Source: UBA2357 sp041678045
GTDB taxonomy: Bacteria; Pseudomonadota; Gammaproteobacteria; Burkholderiales; Rhodocyclaceae
Direction of reading: 5' to 3'
Length of the DNA: 62,755 nt
Assembly: GCA_041678045.1 (NCBI GenBank)
Contig: JBAYOV010000018.1
Location: 1 to 62,755, forward strand
The notes below the pieces were generated by a model. It made no database searches and was not told where the DNA came from. It was given only the letters and a program-made list of their open reading frames with translations. Position numbers and translations under genes: made by a program. Position 1 is the stretch's first letter; each line of letters opens with the position of its first letter. Of the stretch, positions 60,207 to 62,755 are shown in pieces.

Positions 60207-62755
60207 ATGACCGATCTGAGCGTCAGTAACAAGTTGATGCCTTACAAACCCAAAAACAAGGTGCGCTTTGTGACCGCAGCGGCGCTGTTCGACGGCCATG
60301 ACGCCTCGATCAACATCATGCGCCGCATTCTGCAGTCGACCGGCGCGGAAGTCATCCACCTCGGTCACAACCGCTCGGTGGGCGAGATCGTCAAGGCGGC
60401 GCTGCAGGAGGATGTGCAGGGGATCGCCATCACTTCCTACCAGGGGGGGCACGTCGAGTTCTTCAAGTACATGATCGACCTGCTGAAGGCCAATGGCGGC
60501 GAGAACATCAAGGTGTTTGGCGGTGGTGGTGGCGTGATCGTGCCGGCCGAGATTCGCGAACTCCACGACTATGGTGTGACGCAGATCTTTTCGCCGGGCG
60601 ATGGGGCCACCCTTGGCCTGCAGGGCATGATCAACAGTGTGGTCGAGCGTTCGGACGTGGATCTTTCGCACGATGCCCCGCAGAAGGCTGACGAACTGCT
60701 CAAGGCGTTGAAGGCAGGCGACCGTCGCGTGCTGGCGAAGGCCATCACCGCGCTGGAGAATGGGGCGTATGGCGACGATGTGAAGCAGGCCCTGAAGGAG
60801 GCCGCAGCCAAGCTGAAGGTGCCGACGCTGGGCATTACCGGTACCGGCGGGGCGGGCAAGAGCTCGCTCACTGACGAACTGGTGCGCCGCTTCCGTCTGG
60901 ATCAGGACGACAAGCTGAAGGTCGCCATCGTCTCCATCGACCCCTCGCGCAAGCGTACCGGCGGCGCGCTGCTGGGCGACCGTATTCGCATGAACGCGAT
61001 CGAGCACGACAACATCTTCATGCGCTCGCTCGCCACCCGCGACACCGGCTCGGAAGTGTCCGTGGCCCTGCCCGAAGTGATTGCGGCCTGCAAGCTCACC
61101 GGCTTCGATCTGGTCATTGTGGAAACCTCCGGCATCGGCCAGGGCAACGCCGCCATCGTGCCCTTCGTCGATGTGTCGCTGTATGTGATGACGCCCGAAT
61201 TCGGCGCGGCCAGTCAACTCGAAAAGATCGACATGCTCGATTTTGCCGACTTCGTCGCGATCAACAAGTTCGACCGCAAGGGCGCGGAAGACGCGCTGCG
61301 CGATGTGCGCAAGCAGTATCAGCGCAACCGGGAATTGTTCAGCCAGAACACCGACGACATGCCGGTATTCGGCACCATGGCGGCGCGCTTCAACGACGAT
61401 GGCGTCACCGCCCTGTATCAGGCCATCTTCCCGACGTTGGTGGGCAAGGGGCTGAAGGCGGCCAAGCAGGGCAAGCTGCCGCTGGTCGCGGTGAAGGCAT
61501 CCTCGCGTGGTCGCGCCATCGTGCCGGCCGAGCGCACCCGCTATCTGGCCGAAATTGCCGACACGGTGCGAGACTACCACAAGCACGTACAGCAACAGGC
61601 TCGTGTGGCCCGCGAGCGCCAGTCGCTGAAGACCGCCAAGGCGCTGTTCGAGCAGTGTGGCAAGGACATTGGCTCGTTTGACGAGTTGATCAGCTGGAAA
61701 GACGGGGAGCTCACCGCCACCGCCAGGAAGCTGCTCGAACAATGGCCCACCGAGAAGGCGCTGTATGCCGCCGATGAGTATGTGGTGAAGATTCGCGACA
61801 AGGAAATCCGCACCAAACTGACCTCGGAATCGCTGTCCGGCACCCGCATTCGCAAGGTGGCGCTGCCCAACTTCGAGGATGACGGCGAAACGCTGAAATT
61901 CCTCATGAAGGAAAACGTCCCCGGCTCCTTCCCCTATACCGCCGGGGTGTTCGCGTTCAAGCGCGAGGGCGAGGACCCCACCCGCATGTTCGCTGGCGAA
62001 GGCGACGCCTTCCGCACCAACCGGCGTTTCAAGAAGGTCTCGGAAGGCATGCCGGCACACCGGCTGTCCACCGCCTTCGACTCGGTGACGCTGTATGGCT
62101 GCGACCCCGACCTGCGCCCGGACATCTACGGCAAGATCGGCAACTCCGGCGTCAGCATCGCCACGCTCGACGACATGAAGGTGCTCTACGACGGCTTCGA
62201 CCTGTGCGCGCCGACCACCTCGGTGTCGATGACGATCAACGGCCCGGCGCCGATCATCCTTGCCTTCTTCTTCAACACCGCGCTGGATCAGCAGCTTGCC
62301 AAGTTCAAGGCCGACAATGGCCGCGACCCGACCGAGGACGAATACGCCAAGATCCGTGCATGGACGCTCTCCACGGTGCGCGGCACGGTGCAGGCCGACA
62401 TCCTGAAGGAAGACCAGGGCCAGAACACCTGCATCTTCAGCACCGAGTTCGCGCTGAAGATGATGGGCGACATCCAGGAGTATTTCGTGCACCACAAGGT
62501 GCAGAACTTCTACTCGGTGTCGATCTCGGGCTATCACATCGCCGAGGCCGGGGCGAACCCGATCAGCCAGCTCGCCTTCACGCTGTCCAATGGCTTCACC
62601 TACGTCGAGTCGTATCTGGCGCGTGGCATGCACATCGACGACTTCGCGCCCAACCTGAGCTTCTTCTTCAGCAACGGCATGGACCCGGAGTACTCGGTGA
62701 TCGGCCGGGTCGCCCGCCGCATCTGGGCGGTGGCGATGAAGAACAAGTACGGCGC
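60207..62755 (+). CDS. icmF: Fused isobutyryl-CoA mutase/GTPase IcmF (3' end beyond window)
   Basis: At least 849 residues shown; full IcmF proteins have about 1,090. N-terminal B12-binding domain (FDGHDASINIMRRIL, with the cobalt-ligand His at 31), a MeaI-type GTPase chaperone (P-loop GTGGAGKSS at about 212, VETSGIGQGNAAIV), then the mutase barrel (GKIGNSGVSIATLDDMK, APTTSVSMTINGPAP). It interconverts isobutyryl- and n-butyryl-CoA, and some members also act on isovaleryl- or pivalyl-CoA. AGGAG lies upstream of the ATG at 60207. Confidence 0.92.
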   Translation, partial: MTDLSVSNKLMPYKPKNKVRFVTAAALFDGHDASINIMRRILQSTGAEVIHLGHNRSVGEIVKAALQEDVQGIAITSYQGGHVEFFKYMIDLLKANGGENIKVFGGGGGVIVPAEIRELHDYGVTQIFSPGDGATLGLQGMINSVVERSDVDLSHDAPQKADELLKALKAGDRRVLAKAITALENGAYGDDVKQALKEAAAKLKVPTLGITGTGGAGKSSLTDELVRRFRLDQDDKLKVAIVSIDPSRKRTGGALLGDRIRMNAIEHDNIFMRSLATRDTGSEVSVALPEVIAACKLTGFDLVIVETSGIGQGNAAIVPFVDVSLYVMTPEFGAASQLEKIDMLDFADFVAINKFDRKGAEDALRDVRKQYQRNRELFSQNTDDMPVFGTMAARFNDDGVTALYQAIFPTLVGKGLKAAKQGKLPLVAVKASSRGRAIVPAERTRYLAEIADTVRDYHKHVQQQARVARERQSLKTAKALFEQCGKDIGSFDELISWKDGELTATARKLLEQWPTEKALYAADEYVVKIRDKEIRTKLTSESLSGTRIRKVALPNFEDDGETLKFLMKENVPGSFPYTAGVFAFKREGEDPTRMFAGEGDAFRTNRRFKKVSEGMPAHRLSTAFDSVTLYGCDPDLRPDIYGKIGNSGVSIATLDDMKVLYDGFDLCAPTTSVSMTINGPAPIILAFFFNTALDQQLAKFKADNGRDPTEDEYAKIRAWTLSTVRGTVQADILKEDQGQNTCIFSTEFALKMMGDIQEYFVHHKVQNFYSVSISGYHIAEAGANPISQLAFTLSNGFTYVESYLARGMHIDDFAPNLSFFFSNGMDPEYSVIGRVARRIWAVAMKNKYG

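Noticed and set aside
60114..62633. 839-codon open frame on the minus strand opposite icmF
   Set aside because: Fully antisense to an intact, strongly conserved mutase; no motif or ribosome site supports it.
1..62755. CRISPR arrays, tRNA or rRNA genes
   Set aside because: No regularly spaced repeats, no cloverleaf with a GTTCGAATC-like T-arm in context and no rRNA segments were found on reading; a dedicated search would be decisive.

Overview
The window is GC-rich, densely packed bacterial chromosome. Its gene content (assimilatory nitrate cluster, LUD-type lactate oxidase, c-di-GMP and chemotaxis genes, a fused isobutyryl-CoA mutase, ChrA pair, NasR/ANTAR control, sigma-54 and sigma-28 promoters) suggests a free-living betaproteobacterium, most likely of the Rhodocyclales (Azoarcus/Thauera/Aromatoleum type). 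That placement is inferred from gene content, not from a marker gene. No rRNA, tRNA or CRISPR array was seen.

Layout. 1-0.8 kb: right part of an IS607-type element (tnpA plus the first codons of tnpB). 1.4-5.3 kb: DOMON-like protein, NamZ-type muramidase and a K+/H+ antiporter. 5.5-8.8 kb: a zinc uptake operon (outer-membrane gene, znuA, znuC, znuB) behind a clear Zur box; its first gene is broken. 8.9-12 kb: DNA-alkyl repair protein, HI0933-type flavoprotein, split chromate transporter. 12-24 kb: signalling block with a FeeM-like acyltransferase fused to PilZ, a chemoreceptor behind a sigma-28 promoter, AMP phosphorylase with a PRPP-synthetase homologue, a histidine phosphatase overlapping a GGDEF/EAL protein, an HDOD protein, and motB next to a truncated motA; psd follows. 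25-31 kb: a four-gene Yej-like oligopeptide ABC transporter with enlarged permeases. 31.3-32.3 kb: an internally deleted LysE exporter divergent from an Lrp regulator.

32.3-43.5 kb: one complete nitrate assimilation unit on the minus strand: NasR regulator, NrtABD importer, siroheme methyltransferase, NirBD nitrite reductase, NasA nitrate reductase. Control is readable in the DNA: sigma-54 promoters before nasR and nrtA, and an nrtA leader with two ANTAR-type hairpins (both with the hexaloop AACGGC), the second overlapping an intrinsic terminator. The unit is bounded by a 33-bp direct repeat (one mismatch) covering the last codons of nasA and of the neighbouring dppF-like gene. nasA carries a frameshift that removes the last two cysteines of its C-terminal iron-sulfur domain.

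43.5-49.2 kb: a DppABCDF-type peptide transporter. 49.3-53.3 kb: 3-methyladenine glycosylase, a His-rich secreted protein and lutABC for L-lactate oxidation. 53.7-62.8 kb: a KamA-family radical SAM enzyme, a VOC protein resembling methylmalonyl-CoA epimerase, a HigBA-like toxin-antitoxin pair behind a 32-bp palindrome, a two-component pair, and icmF (cut by the window end) behind a LiuR-like operator.
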